Assembly: GCF_002224485.1 (NCBI RefSeq)
Contig: NZ_CP022463.1
Location: 3,124,577-3,188,576, forward strand
Direction: 5' to 3'
DNA: 64,000 bases
DNA from: Sinomonas sp. R1AF57
GTDB taxonomy: Bacteria; Actinomycetota; Actinomycetes; Actinomycetales; Micrococcaceae
The position numbers were made by a program, and so were the translations under genes. Every line of letters begins with the position of its first letter. Position 1 is the stretch's first letter. A model generated the notes under the pieces. It saw only the letters and a list, made by a program, of their open reading frames with translations. It made no database searches and was not told where the DNA came from. Positions 24,136-32,665 of this stretch are shown one piece after another.

Positions 24136-25469
24136 CCGCGGCACCGGGCAGCGCTGCCCGTGCGGTGCCGGGCCGTGCCGGCGGTGAGGTGCCGGCGGGA
24201 GGCGGCCCCGCGGCGTCGTGCATCACCGAGCCGGCCGACGGCACCCCTTCCTTCGGACAGGACCACGCGCCACAGCGCGGGGTTCCGTCCCAAACGGGGG
24301 GCCGCGCTCCGGGCACAGCTCCCCTCGAGGGGATTCTCGTTGCCGACTTCTCGCGGGTGCTCGCCGGGCCGCTGGCGACGATGACGCTCGCGGATCTGGG
24401 GGCGCGGGTCGTGAAGGTCGAACGGCCTGGCAGCGGGGACGACACCCGGCACTGGGGGCCGCCGTTCTCCGCGACGGGGTCGACGTACTTCGAGAGCGTG
24501 AACCGGAACAAGGAGTCGGTCGAGTTGGACCTGGCCGACCCGGAGGACCGCGCCCTGGCGCGGGAGCTCGCGCTGCGCGCCGACGTGCTCGTGGAGAACT
24601 TCAAGCCCGGCGGCCTCGAGAAGCTCGGGCTCGGGTACGAATCATTGGCGACGGAGAATCCGGGGCTCGTCTACGCCTCGATCTCCGGGTTCGGATCCGC
24701 CGGGGGGCGGGACCTGCCGGGGTACGACTTCATCGTCCAGGCCCTCGGCGGGCTCATGTCCATCACGGGCGCCGCCGACGGGGAGCCGGGTGCGGGACCG
24801 ACCAAGGTGGGGGTCGCCGTCGTGGATGTTCTCACGGCCAAGGACGCCACGATCGGGATCCTCGCGGCCCTCGCGGAGCGGGCCCGGACGGGGCGGGGGC
24901 GGCGGGTCGAGGTGAACCTGCTCTCTTCCCTCCAGGGCGCGCTCGCGAACCAGGGGCAGGCGTACCTGGGCGCCGGAGCCGCCCCGCGGCGGATGGGCAA
25001 CGACCACCCCTCGATCGTGCCGTACCAGCTGCTCGCGACCGCCGACGCGCCGCTTGCCGTCGCCGCCGGGAACGACGGGCAGTTCGCGCGGCTGTGCGAG
25101 GCGATCGGTTCCCCCGACCTCGCCGCGGACCCGCGATTCGCGACCAACGCCGCGCGGGTGGCCCACCGGTCCGAGCTCGTCCCGCTGCTCGAGGCCGGGC
25201 TCTCGACGGCCTCGGCCGAGGTGTGGCAGGACAAGCTCGCCGGCCTCGGCGTCCCGTGCGGACGCGTCGCCGGAATCGGGGAGGGGCTCGACTACGCCGA
25301 GTCGCTCGGGCTCTCCCCCACGGTCGAGGTCCGCGACCGCTCCGGGGCTGCGGTGGGCCGGCAGATCCGCCACCCCATCACCTGGACCCCACCCCTGCCC
25401 CACCGCACCCAGGCGCCGCCCGCGCTGGGAGCCGACACGGCCGACGTCGTGCGCTGGCTCAGAGCCTGA
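24132..25469 (+). CDS. CaiB/BaiF CoA-transferase, probable glutarate CoA-transferase
   Basis: A 445-residue family III CoA-transferase with the core LEGILVADFSRVLAGPLATM starting near residue 65, after a disordered Gly/Ala/Pro-rich N-terminal extension. LPGYDFIVQALGGLMS contains the catalytic Asp199. Unlike the CaiB protein at 11300, the key acid is intact. Placed between gabT and glutaryl-CoA dehydrogenase, it most likely converts glutarate to glutaryl-CoA using succinyl-CoA, like the SUGCT enzyme. An alternative start nearer residue 60 would remove the extension, but the ATGA overlap supports this one. Confidence 0.85.
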   Translation: MTAAPGSAARAVPGRAGGEVPAGGGPAASCITEPADGTPSFGQDHAPQRGVPSQTGGRAPGTAPLEGILVADFSRVLAGPLATMTLADLGARVVKVERPGSGDDTRHWGPPFSATGSTYFESVNRNKESVELDLADPEDRALARELALRADVLVENFKPGGLEKLGLGYESLATENPGLVYASISGFGSAGGRDLPGYDFIVQALGGLMSITGAADGEPGAGPTKVGVAVVDVLTAKDATIGILAALAERARTGRGRRVEVNLLSSLQGALANQGQAYLGAGAAPRRMGNDHPSIVPYQLLATADAPLAVAAGNDGQFARLCEAIGSPDLAADPRFATNAARVAHRSELVPLLEAGLSTASAEVWQDKLAGLGVPCGRVAGIGEGLDYAESLGLSPTVEVRDRSGAAVGRQIRHPITWTPPLPHRTQAPPALGADTADVVRWLRA

Positions 25470-25506
25470 CTCCCCACCCCGCAAACTCTTGAAAGGAACC
25501 CCACGC

Positions 25507-26772
25507 ATGACTGCCACCGCTAGCCTGACGGGCATGGACACCGCCCCGGGCACCAACAGCACCGACGCCGGCGACGCCGACCGGCTCCCCGACACCGCCG
25601 ACCTGATCTCCTTCGACTCCCTCCTGACACCAGGGGAGCTCGCGCTGCGCGACACCGTCCGGGCGTTCGTGAAGGAGCAGATCAAGCCGAACATCGCCCG
25701 CTGGTACGAGGACGCACGCTTCCCGCTCGAGATCGTCCCGGAGATGGCCAGGCTCGGCCTGCTGGGCATGCACCTGCACGGCTACGGCTGCGCCGGCCGC
25801 TCCGCCGTGGAGTACGGCCTGGCCGGGGCGGAGCTCGAGGCCGGCGACTCCGGCCTGCGCACCTTCGTCTCCGTCCAGGGCTCCCTCGCGATGTCCGCGA
25901 TCCACAAGCACGGCTCCGAGGAGCAGAAGGCCCAGTGGCTGCCGCGGATGGCCGCCGGCGAGGCGATCGGCTGCTTCGGCCTCACTGAGCCCACCGCCGG
26001 CTCCGACCCCGGCTCCATGACCACCCGCGCCCGCCGCGACGGCTCCGGGGACACCGCGGACTGGATCCTCACCGGCAAGAAGCGCTGGATCGGCCTCGCG
26101 AACGTCGCCCAGGTCGCGGTGATCTGGGCCCAGACCGGCGAACACGGAGACCCCCGCGGGGTGCGCGGCTTCGTCGTCCCCACAGACACCCCCGGCTACA
26201 CGGCCACCCCGATCGAGCCCAAGCTCTCCATGCGCGCCTCGATCCAGTGCGAGATCGAGCTGGACGAGGTCCGCCTCCCCCACGACGCCGTCCTGCCGGA
26301 CGTCGCCGGGCTCAAGGGCCCGTTCTCGTGCCTGAACGAGGCCCGCTACGGCATCATCTGGGGCGCCATGGGTGCCGCCCGCGACGCCTTCGAGGACGCC
26401 CTCGCCTATTCCAAGGAGCGCCTCCAGTTCGGCAGGCCGCTCGCCGGGTACCAGCTCACCCAGGCCAAGCTCGTGGACATGGCCCTGGAGATCAACAAGG
26501 GCTTCCTCCTGGCCCTGCACCTGGGCCGGCTCAAGGACGCCGGGAAGCTCGCGCACCACCAGATCTCCGTCGGCAAGCTCAACAACTGCCGCGAGGCCAT
26601 CGAGATCTGCCGCGAGGCCCGCACCATCCTCGGCGGCAACGGCATCACGCTCGAGCACTCGCCGCTGCGCCACGCGAACAACCTCGAGTCCGTTCGCACC
26701 TACGAGGGCACCGACGAGGTCCACACCCTCATCCTGGGCCAGCAGCTCACCGGAGAGGCGGCGTTCCGGTGA
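25507..26772 (+). CDS. gcdH: Glutaryl-CoA dehydrogenase
   Basis: A 421-residue flavoprotein that oxidises and decarboxylates glutaryl-CoA to crotonyl-CoA. It matches this subfamily and not generic acyl-CoA dehydrogenases: CFGLTEPTAGSDPGSM, GRLKDAGKLAHHQISVGKLN, NNCREAIEICREARTILGG, and VRTYEGTDEVHTLILGQQLT with catalytic Glu400. GAAAGGAACCCC precedes the ATG; an ATG nine codons further in (MDTAPG) is possible. It links the CoA-transferase before it with the aldehyde dehydrogenase after it (GTGA overlap). Confidence 0.92.
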   Translation: MTATASLTGMDTAPGTNSTDAGDADRLPDTADLISFDSLLTPGELALRDTVRAFVKEQIKPNIARWYEDARFPLEIVPEMARLGLLGMHLHGYGCAGRSAVEYGLAGAELEAGDSGLRTFVSVQGSLAMSAIHKHGSEEQKAQWLPRMAAGEAIGCFGLTEPTAGSDPGSMTTRARRDGSGDTADWILTGKKRWIGLANVAQVAVIWAQTGEHGDPRGVRGFVVPTDTPGYTATPIEPKLSMRASIQCEIELDEVRLPHDAVLPDVAGLKGPFSCLNEARYGIIWGAMGAARDAFEDALAYSKERLQFGRPLAGYQLTQAKLVDMALEINKGFLLALHLGRLKDAGKLAHHQISVGKLNNCREAIEICREARTILGGNGITLEHSPLRHANNLESVRTYEGTDEVHTLILGQQLTGEAAFR

Positions 26773-28259
26773 GCGCGGGCACGGACACGGCGCGGGTTTC
26801 GACTCCGCTTCGCTCGGCTCAACCACCGCAGCTGCGCCTCCTCATCGGCGGCGAGTGGGTAGCCGGCGACGGCGCCCCGCTCGCCTCGGTCAACCCGGCC
26901 CACCCCGAGCAGGTGGTGGCGGAGGGCACCCAGGCCGTCCCGGCCGACGTCGACCGCGCCGTGCGCGCGGCCCGCGCCGCCCAGGGTGGGTGGGCCCGCA
27001 CGCCGATCCACGAGCGCGGCGCCGTGCTGGCCCGCGCCGCCGCGGAGCTCGAGGAGCGCGCGGAGGAGCTCGGCCTCGAGCTCACCCAGGAGGAGGGCAA
27101 GACGCTCGCGGAGGGGCGGGGCGAGGTGCTGCGCGCCGCGCAGGTCCTGCGCTACTACGCCGGCGAGGGCGACCGCGCGGCCGGCGAGCACTTCGCATCC
27201 CCGCGCCGCGGCGAGCGGATCCTCGTCACGCGCAAGCCGCTCGGCGTCGTGGGGATCGTGACGCCGTTCAACTTCCCGATCGCGATCCCGGCGTGGAAGA
27301 TCGCGCCCGCTCTCGTGCACGGGAACGCGGTGGTGTGGAAGCCGGCCTCGACCGTGCCGCTGCTCGCGATGCGGCTCGCCGAGGCGCTCGTCGAGGCCGG
27401 GCTGCCGGGCGGCGTGCTCAACCTCCTCATCGGGCCGGGGGCGCTCGGCACCGAGCTCGTGCGGCACCCGGAGCTGGACGGGCTCTCCTTCACCGGGTCC
27501 ACGGGCGTGGGCCGCATGCTCGCGGGCGAGGCTGCCTCGCGCGGCGTGCCGTTCCAGGGCGAGATGGGCGGGAAGAACGCCGCGATAGTGCTCGCGGACG
27601 CGGACCTGGACCTCGCCGCCGAGCAGGTGCTCTTCGGCGCCTTCCGCTCGAGCGGGCAGAAGTGCACGGCGACATCGCGGCTCGTCGTCGCGGAGCAGGT
27701 CGCGGACGAGTTCCTCGCGAAGCTCGCGGCGCGGCTGGACGCGTGGCGCGTGGGCGACCCCAGCGACCCGACCGTGCACATGGGGCCGCTCGTCACGGCG
27801 GACGCCGCGCGCTCCGTCCGGGGCGCCGTCGCCGCCGCAGAGGCCGACGGCGCACGGCTCGCCTACCGCGGGCAGGTGTCTCACGCCGGCGTCTCACCCT
27901 CCGCCTTCGTCCCCGCGACGGTCCTCGAGGTCGACGCCGAGAGCCTCTTGTGGCGCGAGGAGCTGTTCGGGCCCGTGCTCGCGGTGCGCCGAGCGGCGTC
28001 GGCCGAGGAGGCGTTCGCGCTCGCCGAGGACTCCGAGTTCGGGCTCTCCGCGGCACTGTTCACGCGGGACATCGCCACCGCGCTCGACGCGGTGGACGCC
28101 CTCGACGTCGGCATCCTGCACGTGAACTCCGAATCCGCCGGCGCCGACCCCCACGTGCCCTTCGGCGGCGCGAAGAAATCCGGCTACGGGCCCAAGGAAC
28201 AGGGCGGGGCGGCGAAGGAGTTCTTCACCCACACCACGACGGTGTACCTGCGGGGGTAG
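26769..28259 (+). CDS. NAD(P)-dependent semialdehyde dehydrogenase (probable glutarate semialdehyde)
   Basis: A 496-residue aldehyde dehydrogenase with VTPFNFPIAIPAWK, cofactor-site FTGSTGVGR, general base Glu265 (GEMGGKNAA) and catalytic Cys299 (GQKCTATSR). It resembles succinate- and 2-oxoglutarate-semialdehyde dehydrogenases. In this operon it would oxidise the semialdehyde made by GabT to glutarate. The GTG start overlaps the gcdH stop. The first ~20 residues are encoded by a REP-like palindromic sequence (26795-26828) and have no counterpart in the family. Confidence 0.9.
   Translation: MSAGTDTARVSTPLRSAQPPQLRLLIGGEWVAGDGAPLASVNPAHPEQVVAEGTQAVPADVDRAVRAARAAQGGWARTPIHERGAVLARAAAELEERAEELGLELTQEEGKTLAEGRGEVLRAAQVLRYYAGEGDRAAGEHFASPRRGERILVTRKPLGVVGIVTPFNFPIAIPAWKIAPALVHGNAVVWKPASTVPLLAMRLAEALVEAGLPGGVLNLLIGPGALGTELVRHPELDGLSFTGSTGVGRMLAGEAASRGVPFQGEMGGKNAAIVLADADLDLAAEQVLFGAFRSSGQKCTATSRLVVAEQVADEFLAKLAARLDAWRVGDPSDPTVHMGPLVTADAARSVRGAVAAAEADGARLAYRGQVSHAGVSPSAFVPATVLEVDAESLLWREELFGPVLAVRRAASAEEAFALAEDSEFGLSAALFTRDIATALDAVDALDVGILHVNSESAGADPHVPFGGAKKSGYGPKEQGGAAKEFFTHTTTVYLRG
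26795..26828 (+). repeat. REP-like palindromic element inside the 5' end of the aldehyde dehydrogenase gene
   Basis: The sequence starting GGTTTCGACTCCGCTTCGCT and ending CTCAACCACCG is an imperfect palindrome. I recognise it as the style of dispersed repeat found in many Micrococcales intergenic regions. Here it is translated as part of a non-conserved N-terminal extension (VSTPLRSAQPPQ). No second full copy was found in the window. Confidence 0.5.
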
Positions 28260-28264
28260 CCCTT

Positions 28265-28339
28265 CCCCCCTGGATCGACTGCTGCGCAAGTGTCGTTTTG
28301 AAGCTCTATAGCGACACTTGCGCAGCAGTCGATGGGGGG
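28265..28339. repeat. Long inverted repeat between convergent genes (REP/terminator-like)
   Basis: A perfect 22-bp inverted repeat (28274-28295 with 28312-28333; arm begins ATCGACTGCTGCGCAAGTG) has a 16-nt loop. It is extended by C6 (28265-28270) facing G6 (28334-28339) across a 3-nt bulge. It fills the gap between the aldehyde dehydrogenase and phosphoesterase stops, so it can terminate both transcripts. The stem is far longer than needed for termination, which suggests a mobile palindromic repeat. Confidence 0.75.
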
Positions 28340-28380
28340 CGGAGCGCGGGGCTCGGCCTAGACGGTAGACGATGGCTGGG

Positions 28381-29580
28381 CTACCTGCTACCGGGGAGGG
28401 TGTTCGGGAGGTACCTCCGTGCCGCGAGGTCGAACTGGAAGTAGTCGTGCAGCTGGTTGCCCTTCTGGTACGGGTCCTGGGGCCGGGGCACCTTGTAGTA
28501 CCGCCCGCTCAGGATTGAGCCCGCGAGGTCGACGCGCAGGAATCCATGGTGGTCGTCGCAGTAGGAGTTCAGGGTGACATCGTCGCCCTCGGAGTCCGTC
28601 AGCACGACCGGCGGGATCATCTTCTCCCCGTCGACCGTCTGGACGGCATGGAGGTTGTGGTAGCCGCCCGCGCCGGTCACGAGGTAGAGCGAACTCGCCT
28701 CGGCGTCGATCTCGTGCGTGAAGCGCTGATAGTTGTGGACGTGCCCGGCCACGACGACTTCAGGTCGCCGTCCTGCCTGCTCCGCGGCATTGTTGATGAC
28801 GTCCTTCATCGCGACGCTGCCGGAATGGTGGTCGTCGGCCGAGAAGGGCGGGTGGTGCAGGACGACGAAGATCGGCACATCCTTCGGCAGCTCCGAGAGC
28901 TCCTGCGCGAGCCATTCGGTCTGCGGCTCGCGGATCTCGCCGCCCTCGGGGACGTTGCTGTAGAGGCCCACGATGTTGACCAGGGGCGTCAGCAGGGTCC
29001 AGTAGACGTTGGGCTGGACCATCGCGGTGCGGGGGGCGTCGCCGGACTCGGGGGTCTTGGTGGGCTCCGTCGCGCAGAAGTTCCTCAGGAAGCCGTCGAG
29101 CGAGGTGTCGTCCTCGAGGTTCTCGCCGTCGTGGTTCCCCGGAACAGCGAAGATCGGCACGCCATAGTACTCGTACGGCGCGTAGAACTGCTCGTAGTAG
29201 TTCTCGACCTGCCCGTTGAAGTACACGCAGTCACCGGCAAGATAGAGGAACGCCGGCGTCGACCCCGAGGAACCCTGCTGTGCGAGGTCGGATTCAAGCC
29301 CCGCGGCAACCAGTTGCTGGGGAACCGCGTTGCCGATTCCGCCGACGTCCCCATCCAGATGGAAGCTCATGGTGTTCGTCGCGACGATCTTCCCGTACTG
29401 CTCGCTGGAGATGATGTCCTTGAGGTCCAGGCGGAAGGGACTCGCCCCGGTGGGAGGCGGGAGCTCGCGGTACGACGTATTTCGCGGCTGGCGGCTGTTC
29501 ACCGCGAAGGCCGCCGTCATCGACGGCCGCTGCATCGCGAAGACATGGCCCGGCTGGCCCATCAGAGGAACCCGTTCCAT
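28381..29580 (-). CDS. Calcineurin-like metallophosphoesterase
   Basis: A 399-residue phosphoesterase with the metal-binding motifs AGDCVYF (115-121), GNHDGE (148-153), LHHPPF and GHVHNY. The first motif, usually DxH, reads FHLDGDVGG here. There is no signal peptide, so it is probably cytoplasmic. I chose the ATG at 29580, which has GGAGGG just upstream; an ATG four codons earlier overlaps that site. The substrate is unknown. Relatives act on phosphomonoesters, phosphodiesters or cyclic nucleotides. It follows the HIBCH operon after 82 bp and may be read with it. Confidence 0.82.
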   Translation of the reverse strand: MERVPLMGQPGHVFAMQRPSMTAAFAVNSRQPRNTSYRELPPPTGASPFRLDLKDIISSEQYGKIVATNTMSFHLDGDVGGIGNAVPQQLVAAGLESDLAQQGSSGSTPAFLYLAGDCVYFNGQVENYYEQFYAPYEYYGVPIFAVPGNHDGENLEDDTSLDGFLRNFCATEPTKTPESGDAPRTAMVQPNVYWTLLTPLVNIVGLYSNVPEGGEIREPQTEWLAQELSELPKDVPIFVVLHHPPFSADDHHSGSVAMKDVINNAAEQAGRRPEVVVAGHVHNYQRFTHEIDAEASSLYLVTGAGGYHNLHAVQTVDGEKMIPPVVLTDSEGDDVTLNSYCDDHHGFLRVDLAGSILSGRYYKVPRPQDPYQKGNQLHDYFQFDLAARRYLPNTLPGSR

Positions 29581-29662
29581 TTCACCCTCCATCCAGGACG
29601 ACGCCGCCGCGCAGACGGCACCTGAATGCTAGGGCCCGCGGGGACTCCCGGGAAGCTACTGG

Positions 29663-30730
29663 TCAGTCCTCCCCGAAGGCCGCCCGCACCTCGGCCGGGT
29701 CGACGTCCTCGATCCTGGACGGACGCCACCGCGGCGCGCCGTCCTTGTCGACGAGCAAGGCACGGATCCCCTCGCGCATGTCGTGCCTCCCGATGAGGCT
29801 CGCCCCCAACCGGAGGTCCTGGGCGAGCACGTCGACAAGCTCCATGACCGCCGCCCGGCGCAGGGCAGCCAGCGTCACCACCACGGAGAACGGGCACACC
29901 GACCGCATCGCCTCCTCGGCCGCCCGCGCACCCCCGTGGCCCTCGGCCGCGAGCTCGACAAGGCGCTCGAGGATCGTCTGGGCGTCGTCGCCCGCATAGG
30001 CCTCGTCGATCCACTCGCGCTCGCGAGCGAGCGGGGCGACCAGCCGCGGGTCGGAGGCCTCGAGCGCGAGCCCGCGCACGACGTCGTGCGCCGCCGCGAG
30101 CGCCGAGTCCTCCCCCACGCCCGGCTCGGCCAGACGCGCGGCGAGCGCCTCGATCAGCGTCTCGGCGCGCTCCCCCAGCCGCTCGGACGGGACGAGGTGG
30201 TCGGCCCAGCCGAGGTGCACGGCGTCGGCGCCGGTCAGGGTCGACGACGTGAGCGCGAGGTGCGTGCCGAGCTCGCCCGGGGCGGCGGCCAGGAGCGTGG
30301 CCATGCCCACGTCCGGCGTGAAGCCGATCCTGGCCTCCGGCATGGCTGCCTGGGTCCGCTCGGTCACGATGCGGACCGAGCCGTGCGCGGAGATCCCGAG
30401 GCCGCCGCCCATCGTGACGCCGTCCATGACCGCGACGTACGGCTTCGGGTACGCGGCGATGAGAGCGTTGAGGCGGTACTCGTCGGCCCAGAAGGCGACC
30501 GCGTCATCGTCCGGCCCGAGACGCAGGGCCCGGACGTCGCCGCCCGCGCACAGCCCGCGCCCCTCACCGCGCACGACGACGCCACGCACGTCCGACGCGT
30601 CGGCCCACTCCTCGAGGAGGTCCTCGAGCGCAGCGATCATGGCGTGGTCGAGCGAATTGAGGGCCCGGGGCCTGTCGAGGGTGACGATCCCGAGCGGGCC
30701 GCGGATCTCGGCGCGGACGTGCTGGCTCAT
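29663..30730 (-). CDS. 3-hydroxyisobutyryl-CoA hydrolase-like enoyl-CoA hydratase-family protein
   Basis: A 355-residue crotonase-fold protein. GLCAGGDVRAL and MDGVTMGGGLGIS form the oxyanion hole, and AAMPEARIGFTPDVG contains the acid diagnostic for HIBCH. The length and the C-terminal extension (LAQDLRLGASLIGRHDMREG) also fit HIBCH, which hydrolyses 3-hydroxyisobutyryl-CoA in valine breakdown. GAGGAG precedes the start. It is the last gene of a GST-GATase-HIBCH series, 21 bp after the GATase gene. Confidence 0.88.
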   Translation of the reverse strand: MSQHVRAEIRGPLGIVTLDRPRALNSLDHAMIAALEDLLEEWADASDVRGVVVRGEGRGLCAGGDVRALRLGPDDDAVAFWADEYRLNALIAAYPKPYVAVMDGVTMGGGLGISAHGSVRIVTERTQAAMPEARIGFTPDVGMATLLAAAPGELGTHLALTSSTLTGADAVHLGWADHLVPSERLGERAETLIEALAARLAEPGVGEDSALAAAHDVVRGLALEASDPRLVAPLAREREWIDEAYAGDDAQTILERLVELAAEGHGGARAAEEAMRSVCPFSVVVTLAALRRAAVMELVDVLAQDLRLGASLIGRHDMREGIRALLVDKDGAPRWRPSRIEDVDPAEVRAAFGED

Positions 30731-30751
30731 GCTGACGATCTCCTCAAGGGT

Positions 30752-31561
30752 TCAGGCGGCCGGTGACCCCTCGGCGGGCGGGACCAGACCGCTCGACGGG
30801 GGGCGCACTCGCGGGGCCGTGCGGCACGCGTCCACGAAGGCGCCCAGGATCGCGCCGAGCTGGCCGGGGTCGTTGGCGCCGTCGGGGGCAGCCGTCTGCG
30901 GGTCCTCGGGGTGCCACTGGACGGCGACGAGCCACACGCCTGGGTCGGCGGACTCGACGGCCTCGACCACACCGTCGGGGGCCATCGCGGAGATGCGCAG
31001 GCCCTCGCCGAGGCGCCCCACGCCCTGGTGGTGGCCGGAGACGACGCGCGCGGCGGGCCCGAGCATCTCGAACAGCCGCGTGCCCGGCTCGATGGCGGCG
31101 TTGTGCAGAACCATCGGGCCCGACGGGTCGGCGTGGTTGCTGTGCATGCCGCGGGACCCGAGGTCCTCCTCCAGTGTGCCGCCGAAGACCACGTTGATGA
31201 GCTGGAGCCCCCGGCAGATGCCGAGGACGGGGCGGCCCGCGGAGAGGGCATCGCGCACGAGGGCCCCCTCGGCGTCGTCCGCCGTCCGGTCCACGTCCGC
31301 GATGGCCGGGTGCGCGGAGTCGCCCCCGTACAGCGCGGGGTCCACGTCGCCGCCGCCCATGACCAGCACGCCGTCGAACTCCTCCACGGGCGGGAGCGGG
31401 CCGGCCGCGGCGTCGAGCACGACGGCGTCAGCCCCCGCTGCGGCGAGGGCCGCCGCCGCGCTGTGGGTGAGGGAGGCGAGCTCGGCGTGGAACCAGGCTT
31501 CGTGGGACGGCGCGCTGGCCGCCCACGTCACGGCGATGCGGGGCACACGGGTGGCGGTCAT
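30752..31561 (-). CDS. Class I glutamine amidotransferase-like hydrolase (PuuD type)
   Basis: A 269-residue protein of the gamma-glutamyl-GABA hydrolase group. VMGGGDVDPALYGG, GICRGLQLINV with nucleophile Cys116 and VQWHPEDP with His/Glu make up the triad. PuuD-type enzymes cleave gamma-glutamyl-gamma-aminobutyrate in putrescine breakdown. None of the other puu genes is near, so the substrate is only suggested. It overlaps the upstream GST-like gene by 4 bp (ATGA). Confidence 0.85.
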   Translation of the reverse strand: MTATRVPRIAVTWAASAPSHEAWFHAELASLTHSAAAALAAAGADAVVLDAAAGPLPPVEEFDGVLVMGGGDVDPALYGGDSAHPAIADVDRTADDAEGALVRDALSAGRPVLGICRGLQLINVVFGGTLEEDLGSRGMHSNHADPSGPMVLHNAAIEPGTRLFEMLGPAARVVSGHHQGVGRLGEGLRISAMAPDGVVEAVESADPGVWLVAVQWHPEDPQTAAPDGANDPGQLGAILGAFVDACRTAPRVRPPSSGLVPPAEGSPAA

Positions 31562-32631
31562 GCGTAGAGGGGGTTGTGGCCGGCGGCGACGCGCTCGTTC
31601 GGTCGGACGAGGCTGGGCGGCGTCCCGTCACCGAAGGGCCTGCCGCCGAGCTCCTCGCGGCCGTGGGGCGTGAGCCAGCCTGAGAGGTCGGGGCCGGCGG
31701 GCACGATCTGGGTGGGATTGATGTCCTCGTGGACGATGTAGTAGTGCCGCTTGATCTGCACGAAGTCGATGGTGTCGCCGAAGCCCGGGGTCTGGAACAG
31801 GTCCCGCGCGTAGCCCCAGAGAGCAGGCATCTCGGTGAGCTTGCTGCGGTTGCACTTGAAGTGGCCATGGTAGACGGGGTCGAAGCGGGCGAGCGTCGTG
31901 AAGAGCCGCACGTCGGCCTCGGTGATCGTGTCGCCGACGAGGTAGCGCTGGCGCGTGAGTCGCTCCTCGAGCCAGTCCATTGCGTCCCAGAGGCGGGCGT
32001 AGGCACGGTCGTACGACTCCTGCGAGCCCGCGAACCCGCACCGGTACACGCCGTTGTTGACGTCTTTGAAGACGCGGGCGTTCACCTCGTCGATCTCGTC
32101 CCGGAGGCGCTCCGGGTAGAGGTCCGGTGCGCCGTCGCGGTGGAAGGCGGTCCATTCGAGTTCGAAGTCGAGGGTGATCTGGGGGTAGTTGTTGGTCACG
32201 ACGGCGCCGCTCGGCACGTCCACGATCGCGGGCACCGTGATGCCCCGGGGGTAGTCGGGGAAGCGCCGGAAGTAGGCCTCCTGGAGACGCTCGATCCCAA
32301 GGACAGGGTCCCGGCCGTCCGGGTCGAGGTCGAAGGTCCAGGAGCGCGCATCGTGGGTGGGGCCGGGGAGCCCAAGGGAGATGGCGTCCTCGAGCCCGAG
32401 CAGGCGCCGTACAATGATCGTCCGGTTCGCCCACGGGCAGGCCCGGGCCGCGACGAGCCGGTAGCGGCCTGCCTCCACCGGCCACGCCTTGGCTCCCTCG
32501 GGGGCGGGCGTGCCCGGCGGGAAGGTGCCGTCGCGGGTGATGCGGTCCTCGATGTAGTTCGTGTCACGGGTGAACTCCTCGCCCGTGTGGACGTAGGCGC
32601 CCTTGGTGCTGAACTCTCCGATGCTGGCCAT
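31558..32631 (-). CDS. Glutathionyl/mycothiolyl-hydroquinone reductase (Xi-class GST-like)
   Basis: A 357-residue thioredoxin-fold plus helical-domain protein of the YqjG/PcpF (ECM4) family, which removes thiol adducts from hydroquinones. AARACPWANR carries the catalytic Cys65, and VTNNYPQITLDFE and VNNGVYRCGFA are family landmarks. Actinobacteria use mycothiol in place of glutathione, so a mycothiol substrate is likely. It is divergent from argE with only 34 bp between the start codons. TAGGCT (plus coordinates 32638-32643) lies 6 nt from its ATG, predicting a leaderless transcript. Confidence 0.88.
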   Translation of the reverse strand: MASIGEFSTKGAYVHTGEEFTRDTNYIEDRITRDGTFPPGTPAPEGAKAWPVEAGRYRLVAARACPWANRTIIVRRLLGLEDAISLGLPGPTHDARSWTFDLDPDGRDPVLGIERLQEAYFRRFPDYPRGITVPAIVDVPSGAVVTNNYPQITLDFELEWTAFHRDGAPDLYPERLRDEIDEVNARVFKDVNNGVYRCGFAGSQESYDRAYARLWDAMDWLEERLTRQRYLVGDTITEADVRLFTTLARFDPVYHGHFKCNRSKLTEMPALWGYARDLFQTPGFGDTIDFVQIKRHYYIVHEDINPTQIVPAGPDLSGWLTPHGREELGGRPFGDGTPPSLVRPNERVAAGHNPLYA

Positions 32632-32637
32632 GGAGCC

Positions 32638-32659
32638 AGCCTAGTGCCGGGGCTAGATT
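32638..32659. promoter_or_regulatory. Back-to-back leaderless -10 elements between GST and argE
   Basis: TAGGCT on the minus strand (32638-32643) is 6 nt from the GST start at 32631. TAGATT on the plus strand (32654-32659) is 6 nt from the argE start at 32666. The two -10 boxes are 10 bp apart, so polymerases on the two promoters must compete. CTAG boxes flank the centre. Confidence 0.5.
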
Positions 32660-32665
32660 GGAGCG

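Noticed and set aside
26769-28259. Simple succinate-semialdehyde dehydrogenase (GABA shunt) assignment
   Set aside because: Possible on sequence alone, but glutaryl-CoA dehydrogenase and a CoA-transferase in the same operon make the C5 route the better reading.
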